A DNA stretch of 50,275 nt from Actinomadura sp. 6K520 (GCF_004349245.1 NZ_SMLC01000041.1:1-50275), one strand, 5' to 3'. Counted from the first letter of the stretch, positions 33,300 through 42,664 are shown. A program made the numbers and translations. The notes: generated by a model from the sequence alone, not told the origin.

Positions 33300-33842
33300 A
33301 TGAGCGTTGACGCCCTGAAGAGCGCGCTTCCGCCCTACGCCAAGGACACCAAGCTCAACCTGGGCTCGCTGACGTCCACCTCGCAGCTCACCGACCAGCA
33401 GCTCTGGGGGGCGGTGCTGGCCTGCGCCTTCACCACGCGCAGCGCCACCGTCATCCGCGAGCTGGCCGAGGAGGCCGCCGACCACCTGTCCGCCGAGGCG
33501 TTCGAGGCGGCCAAGGGCGCCGCGTCGATCATGGCGATGAACAACGTGTACTACCGCGCCACCCACCTGATCGGGGACGACACGTACGCCACGCTGCCCG
33601 CCAAGCTCCGGATGTCCATCATCGGGAAGCCCGGCGTGGACAAGGTCGACTTCGAGCTGTGGTGCCTCGCCGTGTCGGCGATCAACGGCTGCGGGCGGTG
33701 CCTGGAGTCCCACGAGAAGGTCGTCCGGGAGGCCGGCCTGTCCCGCGAGCCGGTGCAGGAGGCCCTGCGGATCGCGGCGGTCGTCAACGCGACGGCCGCG
33801 ACGCTGGAGGCCGAGGCCGCCCTGGCCCCCGCCACCGTCTGA
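33300..33842 (+). CDS. ahpD: Alkyl hydroperoxidase AhpD
   Basis: A 180-residue all-helical carboxymuconolactone-decarboxylase-like protein that reduces AhpC. Its active centre is Cys131-G-R-Cys134 with His138 (CGRCLESHE), matching the CxxC-x3-H arrangement of mycobacterial AhpD, which draws electrons from lipoylated enzymes. ATG 33300 lies 3 bp behind ahpC, so both are translated from one mRNA. A strong terminator follows. Confidence 0.96.
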   Translation: MSVDALKSALPPYAKDTKLNLGSLTSTSQLTDQQLWGAVLACAFTTRSATVIRELAEEAADHLSAEAFEAAKGAASIMAMNNVYYRATHLIGDDTYATLPAKLRMSIIGKPGVDKVDFELWCLAVSAINGCGRCLESHEKVVREAGLSREPVQEALRIAAVVNATAATLEAEAALAPATV

Positions 33843-33856
33843 CGGCTCCGCGGCAC

Positions 33857-33895
33857 ACGTGAGGCCCGGGTGCGGTGCGCACCCGGGCCTCACGT
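33857..33895. terminator. Bidirectional terminator between ahpD and guaA
   Basis: A perfect 18-bp inverted repeat (33857-33874 with 33878-33895) around a three-base loop, between two convergent genes. It is the strongest hairpin in the window. Confidence 0.9.
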
Positions 33896-33926
33896 TGTCA
33901 CAGGCGGGGTCGTGACCGGGCCGGGG

Positions 33927-35528
33927 TCACTCCCATTCGATGGTGCCGGGGGGCTTGGACGTGATGTCCACGGTGACCCGGTTGATCTCGCGGACCTCGT
34001 TCGTGATGCGCGTGGAGATCCGCTGCAGCACCTCGTAGGGAAGCCGTGCCCAGTCGGCGGTCATGGCGTCCTCGCTGGTGACGGGACGGAGCACGATGGG
34101 GTGGCCGTAGGTGCGTCCGTCACCCTGGACGCCCACGGACCGGACGTCTGCCAACAGGACCACGGGGAACTGCCAGATGTCGCGGTCGAGCCCGGCGTTC
34201 GTCAGCTCTTCGCGGGCGATGGCGTCGGCGTCGCGGAGGATGTCCAAGCGGTCGCGGGTGACGGCGCCGATGATGCGGATGCCGAGGCCGGGGCCGGGGA
34301 ACGGCTGGCGCCAGACGATCTCGGACGGCAGGCCGAGCTGTTCGCCAAGGGCGCGGACCTCGTCCTTGAACAGGCTCCGCAGCGGCTCGATCAGCTTGAA
34401 CTGGAGGTCGTCGGGGAGGCCGCCGACGTTGTGGTGTGACTTGATGTTGGCCGCGCCCGTGCCGCCGCCCGACTCGACGACGTCCGGGTAGAGGGTGCCC
34501 TGGACGAGGAACTCGACGGGTTCGTCCGCCTCCGGCGAGCCCTCCTGGGGGGCCGCCCCGGAGGTGCCCGCGACGATCTCGCGGGCCGCCTCCTCGAACA
34601 CCCGGATGAACTCCCGTCCGATGATCTTGCGCTTCTCCTCGGGGTCGGTGACGCCGTCGAGGGCGGCGAGGAAACGGTCCTGGGCCTCCACGACGTGCAG
34701 GTTCACGCCGGTGACGGCGACGAAGTCCTTCTCGACCTGCTCCGGCTCGCCCTTGCGCAGCAGACCGTGGTCGACGAACACGCAGGTCAGCTGGTCGCCG
34801 ATGGCGCGCTGGACCAGGGCGGCGGCGACGGCCGAGTCCACGCCGCCGGACAGCGCGCAGATCGCCCGCCTGTGCCCCACCTGCTCCCGGACGGCCGCGA
34901 TCGACTCGTCCGCGATGTTCACCATCGTCCAGTTCGGACGGCAACCGGCGCCCTCGTACAGGAAGCGCCGCAGAAGCTCCATCCCCTGCTCGGTGTGCAT
35001 GACCTCCGGGTGGAACTGGACGCCGAAGAAGGCGCGCTCAAGGTCCTCCATGCCCGCGACCGGGGTCACGTCCGTGGAGGCCGTGACGGTGAAGCCCGAC
35101 GGGGCGCGGCTGACGTAGTCGCGGTGCGACATCCACACCGCCTGCTCATGCGGCAGGCCCGCGAACAGCATGCCGGGCGAGGAGACAGTCACGGTGGTGC
35201 CGCCGTACTCGGCGACATCGGAGTTCTCGACCGTCCCGCCCAGGGCCTGGGCCATCACCTGGTGGCCGTAGCAGATGCCGAGCGTGGGCACCCCCAGGTC
35301 GAACAGCCCTTCCGGTGCTATCGGTGCACCCTCCGCGTACACCGACGCAGGGCCGCCCGACAGGATGATCGCTTTCGGTCGCCTGGCGAGCATCTCCCTG
35401 GCCGGCATGGTGGACGGCACGATCTCGCTGTACACATGGCACTCGCGGACACGCCTCGCTATGAGCTGCGCGTACTGCGCGCCGAAGTCGACGACGAGAA
35501 CGGTGTCAAAGGACTGGTCTGCGGCCAC
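33927..35528 (-). CDS. guaA: GMP synthase (glutamine-hydrolysing)
   Basis: Converts XMP, glutamine and ATP to GMP. The class I amidotransferase half has the nucleophile motif GICYGHQ and GVQFHPEV. The ATP-pyrophosphatase half has the P-loop [10 protein letters not shown], and the C-terminal dimer domain ends [12 protein letters not shown] 35528 ([16 protein letters not shown]) has AAAGG eight bases upstream; a GTG at 35546 would add six residues. About ten to fifteen residues around [10 protein letters not shown] (near residue 320) form an unusual insertion encoded by a C/G hairpin. The partner gene guaB lies 12.5 kb to the right. Confidence 0.96.
   Translation of the reverse strand: MAADQSFDTVLVVDFGAQYAQLIARRVRECHVYSEIVPSTMPAREMLARRPKAIILSGGPASVYAEGAPIAPEGLFDLGVPTLGICYGHQVMAQALGGTVENSDVAEYGGTTVTVSSPGMLFAGLPHEQAVWMSHRDYVSRAPSGFTVTASTDVTPVAGMEDLERAFFGVQFHPEVMHTEQGMELLRRFLYEGAGCRPNWTMVNIADESIAAVREQVGHRRAICALSGGVDSAVAAALVQRAIGDQLTCVFVDHGLLRKGEPEQVEKDFVAVTGVNLHVVEAQDRFLAALDGVTDPEEKRKIIGREFIRVFEEAAREIVAGTSGAAPQEGSPEADEPVEFLVQGTLYPDVVESGGGTGAANIKSHHNVGGLPDDLQFKLIEPLRSLFKDEVRALGEQLGLPSEIVWRQPFPGPGLGIRIIGAVTRDRLDILRDADAIAREELTNAGLDRDIWQFPVVLLADVRSVGVQGDGRTYGHPIVLRPVTSEDAMTADWARLPYEVLQRISTRITNEVREINRVTVDITSKPPGTIEWE
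34541..34565. repeat. C/G-rich palindromic element inside guaA
   Basis: CCTCCTGGGG pairs with CCCCGGAGG around GGCCG with one unpaired base. The 12-mer CCTCCTGGGGGG is identical to the start of the pcrA element at 2808. In the guaA frame it encodes TSGAAPQEG in a loop between the FIRVFEEAA helix and the VEFLVQGT strand. Confidence 0.45.
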
Positions 35529-35564
35529 CAACAAAGCCTTTCGCACGGCCGGAAGGGTCTCTCC

Positions 35565-35570
35565 AGTCTA
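35565..35570 (-). promoter_or_regulatory. -10 box of guaA
   Basis: TAGACT on the minus strand, 36 bp before the preferred start. It would give a leader of about 30 bases. Same hexamer as in front of pcrA. Confidence 0.4.
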
Positions 35571-35625
35571 CGGGGAGCCGTGACCTGCACCGCTGCGCAC
35601 CCCCACCCCCTGTCACGTTGAGCAA

Positions 35626-35642
35626 TTGACCGATAACGGTCA
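35626..35642 (+). promoter_or_regulatory. Palindrome TGACCG-ATAA-CGGTCA overlapping a -35 box
   Basis: A perfect six-base inverted repeat with a four-base spacer (35627-35642). TTGACC at 35626-35631 could be the -35 of the M43 protease promoter. The site lies between divergent guaA and the protease gene and may be an operator; the regulator is unknown. Confidence 0.35.
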
Positions 35643-35750
35643 GCATCCATTTACCCGGACCACACCCCGCCACGACGTCACTCTGATACCCCTTGATGAC
35701 GCCTTGTGTTCACTCGGCTCCCGTCCGCAAGCGTCCTCCCTAGGAGTGCC

Positions 35751-36722
35751 GTGAAGTTGCTCGCAGCCACTGCCCTGATCGCCGCGTTCGTCCCGGCCCT
35801 CGCCGCACCGCCGTCGCCCGTGCCGGCGTCCGGCGCGTCCCCGGAGACCGTACGCCTGGACGACTGCGCCCACGCGCACGAGCACGCCGACGCGCGGCTG
35901 CGGCGACCGGGAGGGCACGGAGGGGACCGCAACGAGCTGACGCCCGCGGAGGCCGCCACCGTCGAGCAGCGCCTCAACCGGATACTGCGCTCGCTGGGCT
36001 TGGGCCCGGCCGATGTGCCGGAGGGCCGGTCGCCCGGCGCGAACCTCCGTGCCGCGCAGCAGATCAGCATTCCGGTCCACTTCCATGTGCTGCACGACGG
36101 CGCCAAGGGCAACGTGTCCGACGCGATGGTCGAGCGCCAGATCAAGACGTTGAACGACTCCTACGGCGGGCAGAACGGCGGCGCGAACACGCGGGTCTCC
36201 TTCAGCCTCAGCGACGTGACCCGCACGGACAACGCCGCCTGGTTCAACGAACCCGAACGCTACGAGGCGACGTACAAGCCGAAGCTGCGCAAGGGCGATA
36301 AGGCCACGCTTAACCTCTACAGCGGCAACATCGGCGGGGACCTGCTCGGCTGGTCGACGTTCCCCTGGAAGTACAAGGCCGAGCCCACGATGGACGGTGT
36401 CACGATCCACTACGGCAGCATGCCGGGCGGCCACATCGACAACTACAACAAGGGATTCAGCGCCACGCACGAGGTCGGCCACTGGCTCGGGCTCTACCAC
36501 ACGTTCCAGGACGGCTGCCTCGGCGAAGGCGACCGGGTCGCCGACACCCCGGCCGAGCGTGACCCCACGAACGGCTGCCCGGCCGGCAAGGACACCTGCC
36601 CCTCCCCAGGCGCCGACCCGGTGCACAACTACATGGACTACAGCTACGACACGTGCATGACGTCCTTCACCGCCGGCCAGGGCGCCCGCATGCACAAGGT
36701 GTGGACGGCCTACCGCCGCTGA
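35751..36722 (+). CDS. Secreted M43-type (pappalysin-like) zinc metalloprotease
   Basis: A 323-residue exported metzincin. The signal peptide starts MKLLAATALIAAFVPALA with cleavage before APPSP, followed by a propeptide-like region of about 90 residues. The zinc motif is HEVGHWLGLYH (His240, Glu241, His244, His250), and the Met-turn is NYMDYSYDTCM (Met295). Several cysteines in the C-terminal third suggest disulfides. GTG 35751 has AGGAG five bases upstream and gives a canonical signal peptide. The longer frame from 35706 would bury it. Overlaps the convergent alkD-like gene by 13 bp. Confidence 0.9.
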   Translation: MKLLAATALIAAFVPALAAPPSPVPASGASPETVRLDDCAHAHEHADARLRRPGGHGGDRNELTPAEAATVEQRLNRILRSLGLGPADVPEGRSPGANLRAAQQISIPVHFHVLHDGAKGNVSDAMVERQIKTLNDSYGGQNGGANTRVSFSLSDVTRTDNAAWFNEPERYEATYKPKLRKGDKATLNLYSGNIGGDLLGWSTFPWKYKAEPTMDGVTIHYGSMPGGHIDNYNKGFSATHEVGHWLGLYHTFQDGCLGEGDRVADTPAERDPTNGCPAGKDTCPSPGADPVHNYMDYSYDTCMTSFTAGQGARMHKVWTAYRR

Positions 36723-37450
36723 GCCGCAAGGAGCCGTCCGGCGTCCTCTTCCGGAAGGTGCCGGACGGCCTCCCGGATCGTCACACCCGAGATCGCACCG
36801 ACGCGGGCTTCCACCCATCCCGTCACCCAGCCCGCGTCCTTCTTCGACAACTCCCGCAGCACCCACCCAAGGGCCTTGCGGATGAAGAACTCCCGTTCAC
36901 CAAGCAACGCGTCCCCGAACCGGCCGATCCTCTCCAGGTCGGGTTCCCCGGCCCGCACTCCCGCAAGGAGGGCCAGCATCGCGGTGCGCCGTATCCACAT
37001 GGAGGAGTCGCCGACCCACGCGTCCAGCACGGCCCCCAACTCCGGGTACCGGATGACCATCTTGCCGACGACCTTCTCCGCGAGGTTGTCCACATAGACC
37101 CAGCTGGCCGAGTCCCGGACGAACCGTTCGGCGACGGCCAGATCACCGGGCTCCAGCAACGCCACCCGCTTGACGAGCACTTCGATGGCCGCCACCCGAG
37201 CCTCGTGGACGGCACGTCCGCCCTCCGTGACGTTCCAGAGAACGTCGGCGAGGCAGAGCAGCTCATCCCGCGCGGGCTCGGTCTTCACCGCCGAAACGGC
37301 GATCTTCCGCAACGCCGGCACAGGCACCCCGATATGCGCGAAAGCGCTCTTCAGATAGCGCCGCTCATTCTCGGCCCGCACCGGATCGGCCAGCGCCCGC
37401 AGCTCCGCCAGAATCCGCGCGGCCTCGCCCTCCACATCCACCCGGAACAC
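36710..37450 (-). CDS. AlkD-like DNA alkylation repair protein (HEAT-repeat glycosylase family)
   Basis: About 246 residues of ALK/HEAT-type helices. The segment SASWVYVDNLAEKV matches the catalytic W-x3-D element of AlkD, and MWIRRTAMLALLAG matches a later conserved W-RR helix. The family excises bulky or cationic alkylated purines without base flipping. Start GTG 37450 (VFRVDVEGEAARI) is preferred; a TTG at 37480 is the longer option, and neither has a strong ribosome-binding site. Same strand as and downstream of the DUF2867 gene. Confidence 0.8.
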   Translation of the reverse strand: MFRVDVEGEAARILAELRALADPVRAENERRYLKSAFAHIGVPVPALRKIAVSAVKTEPARDELLCLADVLWNVTEGGRAVHEARVAAIEVLVKRVALLEPGDLAVAERFVRDSASWVYVDNLAEKVVGKMVIRYPELGAVLDAWVGDSSMWIRRTAMLALLAGVRAGEPDLERIGRFGDALLGEREFFIRKALGWVLRELSKKDAGWVTGWVEARVGAISGVTIREAVRHLPEEDAGRLLAAQRR

Positions 37451-37524
37451 GCTACGCCGCCCCGCCCGAGCCGAATCCAACGCCCCTCGGCACGGGCCGG
37501 AGCATCACCGGCCTCCGGACGTCC

Positions 37525-38586
37525 TCATCGGTTGCCCGCTTGGAGCCGCGCGGCGGTTTCGCGCAGCAGGTCCGCCGCCGCCCGACGGTGAAAGCGCGAG
37601 GCCAAAGACCATACGATCTTGCCGAGCGTCCGGTCGTAGCGGCCGAGGGTGACGAGCGTGATCGTGCTTTCCTCGACCCGGACGACGAGATCGAAGGTCA
37701 GCATCCAGGACCGCGCTCGGAGCCGGATCCAGTGTTCGCCGCGCTCGGCCACGCGCCAGCCCGCCACCGTCTCCGTCCACGGGCGCGGCGCGAGGCGGAG
37801 GCCGAGGAGCCGGCGCCAGATCCGTTGCCCGCCGGCGCCTGCGACGCTTTCGAGCATCGTGCGCGCACAGTGCTCGGGCGTCGCCGTCACGTCGGTGGCG
37901 AGGGTGAAGATGTCGGCGTAGTCGGCGTCGAGCCGGCCCCTCATCGACTCCGGGATCCGGTGGAGGCCGACGGCGCTCGCCACCTGGCCGGCAGCCGGGC
38001 CACGGCCGCTGGTGGCCCGCTGCCACCAGCGCTCGTAGTCGCGCATCAACGCCGGATAGACGAACAGGTAGCGAAACGGCTTGATCGCGGCCATGTACAG
38101 CCGCCCGAACAGGCCGTTCGGCTTGACCAGCACCGCCATCTGGCCTCGATGGCCGCCGTTGCCGTCCTCGACCCAGCTCAGGTGCAGCACCGCGTGGACG
38201 GTGGCGTTGGCCAGCTCCGCCGCGAGTTCGTCGTCGAGCTTGTACAGCGGCGAGAACGGTAGTCCGCCGAGCTCGGGGGAGGCCGCCTCGCGCAGGTCGT
38301 CGGGCAGGCGATCGCGCAAGGTCGGCACGCGCGCCCGCAGCCCGGCGTCCTCCCGGTCCCAGCCGAGGATCTCACCGAGCTTCCATCTGACCGCCCAGAG
38401 CAGCCGGGGTATCCCCGTGGCGTCCTCGCCGGGACGGCCAGACGTGGCGAGCTCCGAGGCCAGCAGCTCGAAATCGCCGGGGCCGCCGGGTGTCGGCAGC
38501 GCCCACACGTCTTCGAGCTCGAAGTCGTACGCGATCTCGTGGATGCGCCAGGGCCGTGCGGTGTGCTCGGTGAGGGCGACTTTCAT
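37525..38586 (-). CDS. DUF2867-type protein, two-domain
   Basis: A 353-residue protein. The N-terminal half (1-190) contains DUF2867 features: YDFELEDVWALPTPG, LLWAVRWKLGEILGWD, and VHAVLHLSWVEDG to YMAAIKPFRYLFVYPAL. The second half (about 200-350) looks like another helix-grip domain of similar type (MRGRLDADYADIFTLATD, GEHWIRLRARSWMLTFDLVV), so it may be an internal duplication or fusion. ATG 38586 has GGAG seven bases upstream. It is divergent from a TetR gene across a palindromic operator and probably repressed by it. Biochemical role unknown. Confidence 0.7.
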   Translation of the reverse strand: MKVALTEHTARPWRIHEIAYDFELEDVWALPTPGGPGDFELLASELATSGRPGEDATGIPRLLWAVRWKLGEILGWDREDAGLRARVPTLRDRLPDDLREAASPELGGLPFSPLYKLDDELAAELANATVHAVLHLSWVEDGNGGHRGQMAVLVKPNGLFGRLYMAAIKPFRYLFVYPALMRDYERWWQRATSGRGPAAGQVASAVGLHRIPESMRGRLDADYADIFTLATDVTATPEHCARTMLESVAGAGGQRIWRRLLGLRLAPRPWTETVAGWRVAERGEHWIRLRARSWMLTFDLVVRVEESTITLVTLGRYDRTLGKIVWSLASRFHRRAAADLLRETAARLQAGNR

Positions 38587-38624
38587 AGCGGTCTCCAAGG
38601 TGGGGCGCCGATCCCGGCCACGTT

Positions 38625-38642
38625 ATATACGGCAGCGTATAT
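38625..38642. promoter_or_regulatory. TetR operator between the DUF2867 gene and tetR
   Basis: ATATACG-GCAG-CGTATAT, a perfect seven-base inverted repeat with a four-base spacer, centred in a 102-bp divergent spacer. It is strikingly AT-rich for this genome and sits where both promoters would be. It is the expected size for a TetR dimer. Confidence 0.7.
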
Positions 38643-38688
38643 TACGCGCCGTGTAGGGTCTACTCCGCCCTGATCGAGGAGATGCAGC

Positions 38689-39249
38689 ATGCCCCCGCCC
38701 ACCCGCACACCGCGCGAGCGCTGGGTCGCCGCGGGCCTGGAAGCGCTCGCGGAAGGCGGGCCCGAAAGCGTGCGCGTAGAGGCGCTGGCGGCCAGGCTCG
38801 GTGTCACCAAGGGCGGGTTCTACGGCCACTTCCCCAATCGCGCCGCCCTCCTCACCGAGATGCTCGACCAGTGGGAACGCCGCACCACCGCGGACGTGAT
38901 CGCCCAGGTCGAGGCGGAAGGCGGGGATGCGACGGCCAAGATGCAACGGGCCGGCCTGCGCACGTTCTCCAGCGAGCTGCTCCCGATCGACCTCGCGATC
39001 CGCTCGTGGGCGCGCCACGACCCGGACGTCGCGGCCCGGCTGAAGCGCGTCGACAACGCCCGGATGGGCTACCTCCGGGACCTGTTCGCGACCTATGTCG
39101 ACGACCCCGACGAGATCGACGCGCGCAGCACCCTTGCCTTCACCCTCGCCATCGGCCGTCACTTCATGGCCGCCGACCATGGGGGACGGACCGAGCACGA
39201 GGCCGTGAGCCTCGCCAGCGAGTACATCCTCCGGCCACCGCGCCCCTAG
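38689..39249 (+). CDS. TetR-family regulator divergent from the DUF2867 gene
   Basis: A 186-residue protein. The helix-turn-helix VEALAARLGVTKGGFYGHF is at about 30-48, and the C-terminal ligand domain has WARHDPDVAARLKRVDNARM, a form seen in many actinobacterial TetR proteins. ATG 38689 has GAGGAG upstream. It probably represses itself and the divergent gene through the palindrome at 38625-38642. Confidence 0.88.
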   Translation: MPPPTRTPRERWVAAGLEALAEGGPESVRVEALAARLGVTKGGFYGHFPNRAALLTEMLDQWERRTTADVIAQVEAEGGDATAKMQRAGLRTFSSELLPIDLAIRSWARHDPDVAARLKRVDNARMGYLRDLFATYVDDPDEIDARSTLAFTLAIGRHFMAADHGGRTEHEAVSLASEYILRPPRP

Positions 39250-39322
39250 GCCACGGCGAAGGGCACGACCGGCGGTTCTCGGCCACCGGGTCCGGCGGTT
39301 CGCGCCGGCCCAGGTGCTCCGA

Positions 39323-41074
39323 TCAGGTGATGTCGACGATGGGGAGCCGGAGTGCGGCGGGGGCGTCGTCGGGGACGGCCGGCTTCCGCGGCGGTACAGG
39401 CGCCACGCGGCGGTACCGGTCGCCCAGGGCGGGGCGCGGGTCGTCCTCGGAGCGGTTCGGCCAGAACGACATCGCCCGCTCGGCCTGGGCGGTGATGGTC
39501 AGGGACGGGTTGACGCCCAGGTTGGCGGACACCGCGGAGCCGTCCACGACGTGCAGCCCAGGGTGCCCGTAGACGCGGTGGTAGGCGTCGATGACGCCGG
39601 TCTCGGGCGAGTCGCCGATGGCGCAGCCACCGAGGAAGTGCGCGGTCAGCGGGATGTCGAACAGGTCGCCCCAGGCGCCGCCGGGCATCCCGCCGATCTC
39701 CTCGGCGATCAGCCGCGTCGCCTCGTGGCCCTCGGGGATCCACGTCGGGTTGGGCTCGCCGTGCCCGGCCGCCGCGCGGACGTCCCAGCCGAACGGGCCC
39801 TTCTTCGGGCGCAGCGTGATCGAGTTGTCGCGGGTCTGCATGACCAGCGCGATCACCGTCCGCTCGGACCAGTGCCGCAGGTCGAACAGCTGCACCAGGT
39901 CACGGGGGCGGCGGACGACCTCACGCGCGAACTTCAGGATGCGCGGCGTGTGCTTGTCCCCCGGGCGGTCGCCGTCCACCAGGAGGGTCTGCAGCAGGGC
40001 GAGGAGGTTGGAGCCGCGGCCGTAGCGGACGGGTTCGATGTGCGTGTCCGGAGCCGGATGGAACGAGGACGTGATCGCGACGCCCTGGGAGAAGTCGGGG
40101 CCGGGCCGCCCGTTGCGGCGGCCGCCGCCGAGGATCGCCTCGGAGTTGGTGCGGGTCAGCGCCCCGAGCCGGTCGGACAGGCGCGGAAGCACGCCGGTCG
40201 ACTTCAGCTTGTGCAGCAGCTTCTGCGTGCCGTACGTGCCCGCGGCGAAGACGACCTGCCCGGTGGTGAACGTCTTGCGGTTGCGGCCGAACGAACCGGT
40301 CCGGACGATCTCGACCTCGTATCCCCCGCCAGCCAGGGGCCTGACCGCGGTGACGCGGCTGAGCGGCATCACCCGGGCGCCCGCCTTCTCGGCCAGGTAG
40401 AGGTAGTTCTCCGTGAGCATGTTCTTCGCGCCGTGGCGGCAGCCCACCATGCACTCGCCGCACTCCATGCAGCCGCGGCGGCGCGGTCCCGTCCCGCCGA
40501 AGTACGGGTCGGCGCTCTCGATCCCGGCCCCGCGGCCGAAGTAGACGCCCACGGGGGTCTTGACGAAGGTGTCGCCGGCGCCCATCCGGTCGGCGACCTT
40601 CCTCATGACCGCGTCGGCGGGGGTCGTCGTGGTGTTCTGGACGACGCCCAGCATGCGTTTGGCCTGCTCGTAGTACGGCGCGAGCTCGTCCTGCCAGTCG
40701 GTGATGTGCGCCCACTGCCGGTCCTTGAAGAACGGCTCCGGCGGGACGTAGAGGGTGTTGGCGTAGTTCAGCGAACCGCCGCCGACGCCCGCGCCCGCCA
40801 GCACCATCACCCGGCTGGCCTTGGCGCCCCGGATGAGGTGCATCCGCTGGATGCCGGTGAGGCCGAGCGCCGGCGCCCACAGGTACCGCGCGATGCGCCA
40901 GTTCGTCTTGGGCAGTTCCGGATACCTGGACCCGGGCGCACCGGACGGGTTCGTGTCGAAACGGCGTCCCGCCTCGATCACCCCGACCCGGTAGCCCTTC
41001 TCGGTCAGCCGCAGCGCCGACACGCTGCCGCCGAACCCGGACCCGACGACGAGCACGTCGAAGTCATGCTTCAC
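39323..41074 (-). CDS. GMC-family FAD oxidoreductase (ChoD-like)
   Basis: A 583-residue glucose-methanol-choline flavoprotein with an N-terminal FAD fold (VLVVGSGFGGSVSALRL), GAGVGGGSLNYANT, a cysteine cluster GCMECGECMVGC and the C-terminal HFLGGCAIG...VVDGSAV...NPSLTITA. It resembles the mycobacterial ChoD annotated as a cholesterol oxidase, whose true substrate is unsettled. The synteny with guaB3-guaB supports orthology. ATG 41074 lies 9 bp behind the ALDH stop, so both are co-transcribed. Confidence 0.85.
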   Translation of the reverse strand: MKHDFDVLVVGSGFGGSVSALRLTEKGYRVGVIEAGRRFDTNPSGAPGSRYPELPKTNWRIARYLWAPALGLTGIQRMHLIRGAKASRVMVLAGAGVGGGSLNYANTLYVPPEPFFKDRQWAHITDWQDELAPYYEQAKRMLGVVQNTTTTPADAVMRKVADRMGAGDTFVKTPVGVYFGRGAGIESADPYFGGTGPRRRGCMECGECMVGCRHGAKNMLTENYLYLAEKAGARVMPLSRVTAVRPLAGGGYEVEIVRTGSFGRNRKTFTTGQVVFAAGTYGTQKLLHKLKSTGVLPRLSDRLGALTRTNSEAILGGGRRNGRPGPDFSQGVAITSSFHPAPDTHIEPVRYGRGSNLLALLQTLLVDGDRPGDKHTPRILKFAREVVRRPRDLVQLFDLRHWSERTVIALVMQTRDNSITLRPKKGPFGWDVRAAAGHGEPNPTWIPEGHEATRLIAEEIGGMPGGAWGDLFDIPLTAHFLGGCAIGDSPETGVIDAYHRVYGHPGLHVVDGSAVSANLGVNPSLTITAQAERAMSFWPNRSEDDPRPALGDRYRRVAPVPPRKPAVPDDAPAALRLPIVDIT

Positions 41075-41083
41075 GGGCGTTCC

Positions 41084-42664
41084 CTACTTGATCCGGAGCT
41101 TCTTCATCACCTTGATGCCGTTCACCATGAACGCGGCGAACCGGTCGTAGCCGAGGGAGCCCGGAGGTTCGAGGTCCATGAAGTGCTGGCTCGCGACGGT
41201 CTGCACCTCGGTGAACTTCAGCAGGCCCTCGGCGCCGTGGCGGCGCCCCACCCCGGACTGCTTCATCCCGCCCATCGGGGAGTCGTACGACGCGTACGCC
41301 GCGCCGTAGCCGTCGTTGATGTTCACGGTCCCCGCCTGGATGCGGGCGGCGAGACGGCGGCCCTTCGCCGGGCTCTTCGTCCACACCGACGCGTTCAGGC
41401 CGTACTGGGTGTCGTTGGCGCGGGCGACGACCTCGTCCTCGTCCCGGTACCGGTAGATCGCCACGACCGGGCCGAACGTCTCGCTGGCGCACAGGTCCAT
41501 GTCGCCGCTGACGTCCGCGAGGATCGTCGGCTCGTAGAACAGCGGGCCGACATCCGGCCGGGCCTTGCCGCCGGCGAGGACGGTCGCGCCCTCCTTGACG
41601 GCCTGCTCGACGTGCCGGGTCACCGCCTCCAGCTGCCGCGGGTACGTCAGCGACCCCATCTCGGCCTCGAAGTCGAGCCCGGTGCCGAGCTTCATGTCCT
41701 TGGCGGCCTCGACGAACCGGGGGACGAACCGGTCGTAGACGTCCTCGTGCACGTACATCCGCTCGATCGAGATGCACAGCTGCCCGGCGTTGGTGAAGCA
41801 CGCGCGGAGGGCGCCCCGGACGGTGCGCTCGACGTCCGCGTCCGGCATGACGATCATCGGGTTCTTGCCGCCGAGCTCCAGCGAGTACGCCACCAGCCGC
41901 GGCGCGACCCGCTCCGCGATGGCCTTGCCGCCGCGCGTCGACCCGGTGAAGGAGACGTAGTCGGCCTCGTCCAGCAGCGGGTCACCGATCTCGGCCGGAT
42001 CACCCACCACGATCTGCCACACGTCCCGCGGCAGGCCGAGTTCGACCAGCAGGTCCAGCACCCACAGGCTCGACAGGCACGTCTGGGTGTCCGGCTTGTG
42101 GATCACCGCGTTGCCCGCCATCAGCGCGGGCGCGATGTCGCTGGCGCCGAGCGCGAACGGGTAGTTCCACGGCGCGATCAGCGCGACGACGCCCTTCGGG
42201 TGCCGCAGCTCCTGGACGCGGGTGACCCCCGGCATCATGCCCTGCCTGCGCCGCGGCTTCAGCAGCCCCGGGGCCCGCCGGGCGTAGTACAGCGAGCACA
42301 GCGCCACGTCGAGGAACTCCTCCAGCGCGTGGCGGCGGGCCTTGCCGGTCTCCAGCTGGATGACGTCGAGGATCTCGTCGCGCCGGTCGACCAGGGCGTC
42401 CGCGAGCCGCAGGAACGGCTTGACCCGCTCCCGCACGGGCAGCCGCGCCCAGGCCCGCTGCGCCTCCCGCGCCCGCCGGTGCGCCTCGCGGACGTCGCCG
42501 GCACCGGAGATCGGGACGGTCGCGAGGGGCTCACCGGTGAACGGGCCGGGGATCGTGGCGGTATCGGCGCCGCCCGAGACGACGTGCGAAACCAGCCGGT
42601 CGATCAGTGTCTGGGGGAGCTCGTGCTTTGCCGCGCCCTTGGCAGGGACCGTCGGGGATGCCAT
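41084..42664 (-). CDS. Aldehyde dehydrogenase, succinate-semialdehyde dehydrogenase-like
   Basis: A 526-residue NAD(P)-dependent ALDH. It has the NWNYPF-type motif (APWNYPFALG), FTGSTRGGKAI, the general base in LELGGKNP and the catalytic Cys297 in NAGQLCISIERM. The N-terminal extension and ISIERM context resemble GabD2-like succinate-semialdehyde dehydrogenases of actinobacteria, but the substrate is inferred from family only. ATG 42664 begins MASPTVPAKG; no strong ribosome-binding site. First gene of a unit with the ChoD-like oxidoreductase, which could supply its aldehyde. Confidence 0.87.
   Translation of the reverse strand: MASPTVPAKGAAKHELPQTLIDRLVSHVVSGGADTATIPGPFTGEPLATVPISGAGDVREAHRRAREAQRAWARLPVRERVKPFLRLADALVDRRDEILDVIQLETGKARRHALEEFLDVALCSLYYARRAPGLLKPRRRQGMMPGVTRVQELRHPKGVVALIAPWNYPFALGASDIAPALMAGNAVIHKPDTQTCLSSLWVLDLLVELGLPRDVWQIVVGDPAEIGDPLLDEADYVSFTGSTRGGKAIAERVAPRLVAYSLELGGKNPMIVMPDADVERTVRGALRACFTNAGQLCISIERMYVHEDVYDRFVPRFVEAAKDMKLGTGLDFEAEMGSLTYPRQLEAVTRHVEQAVKEGATVLAGGKARPDVGPLFYEPTILADVSGDMDLCASETFGPVVAIYRYRDEDEVVARANDTQYGLNASVWTKSPAKGRRLAARIQAGTVNINDGYGAAYASYDSPMGGMKQSGVGRRHGAEGLLKFTEVQTVASQHFMDLEPPGSLGYDRFAAFMVNGIKVMKKLRIK

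Noticed and set aside
36710..36722. Overlap of the M43 protease and alkD-like genes as evidence of a wrong gene call
   Set aside because: A 13-bp convergent overlap of stop regions is normal in compact actinobacterial genomes, and both C-termini are plausible.
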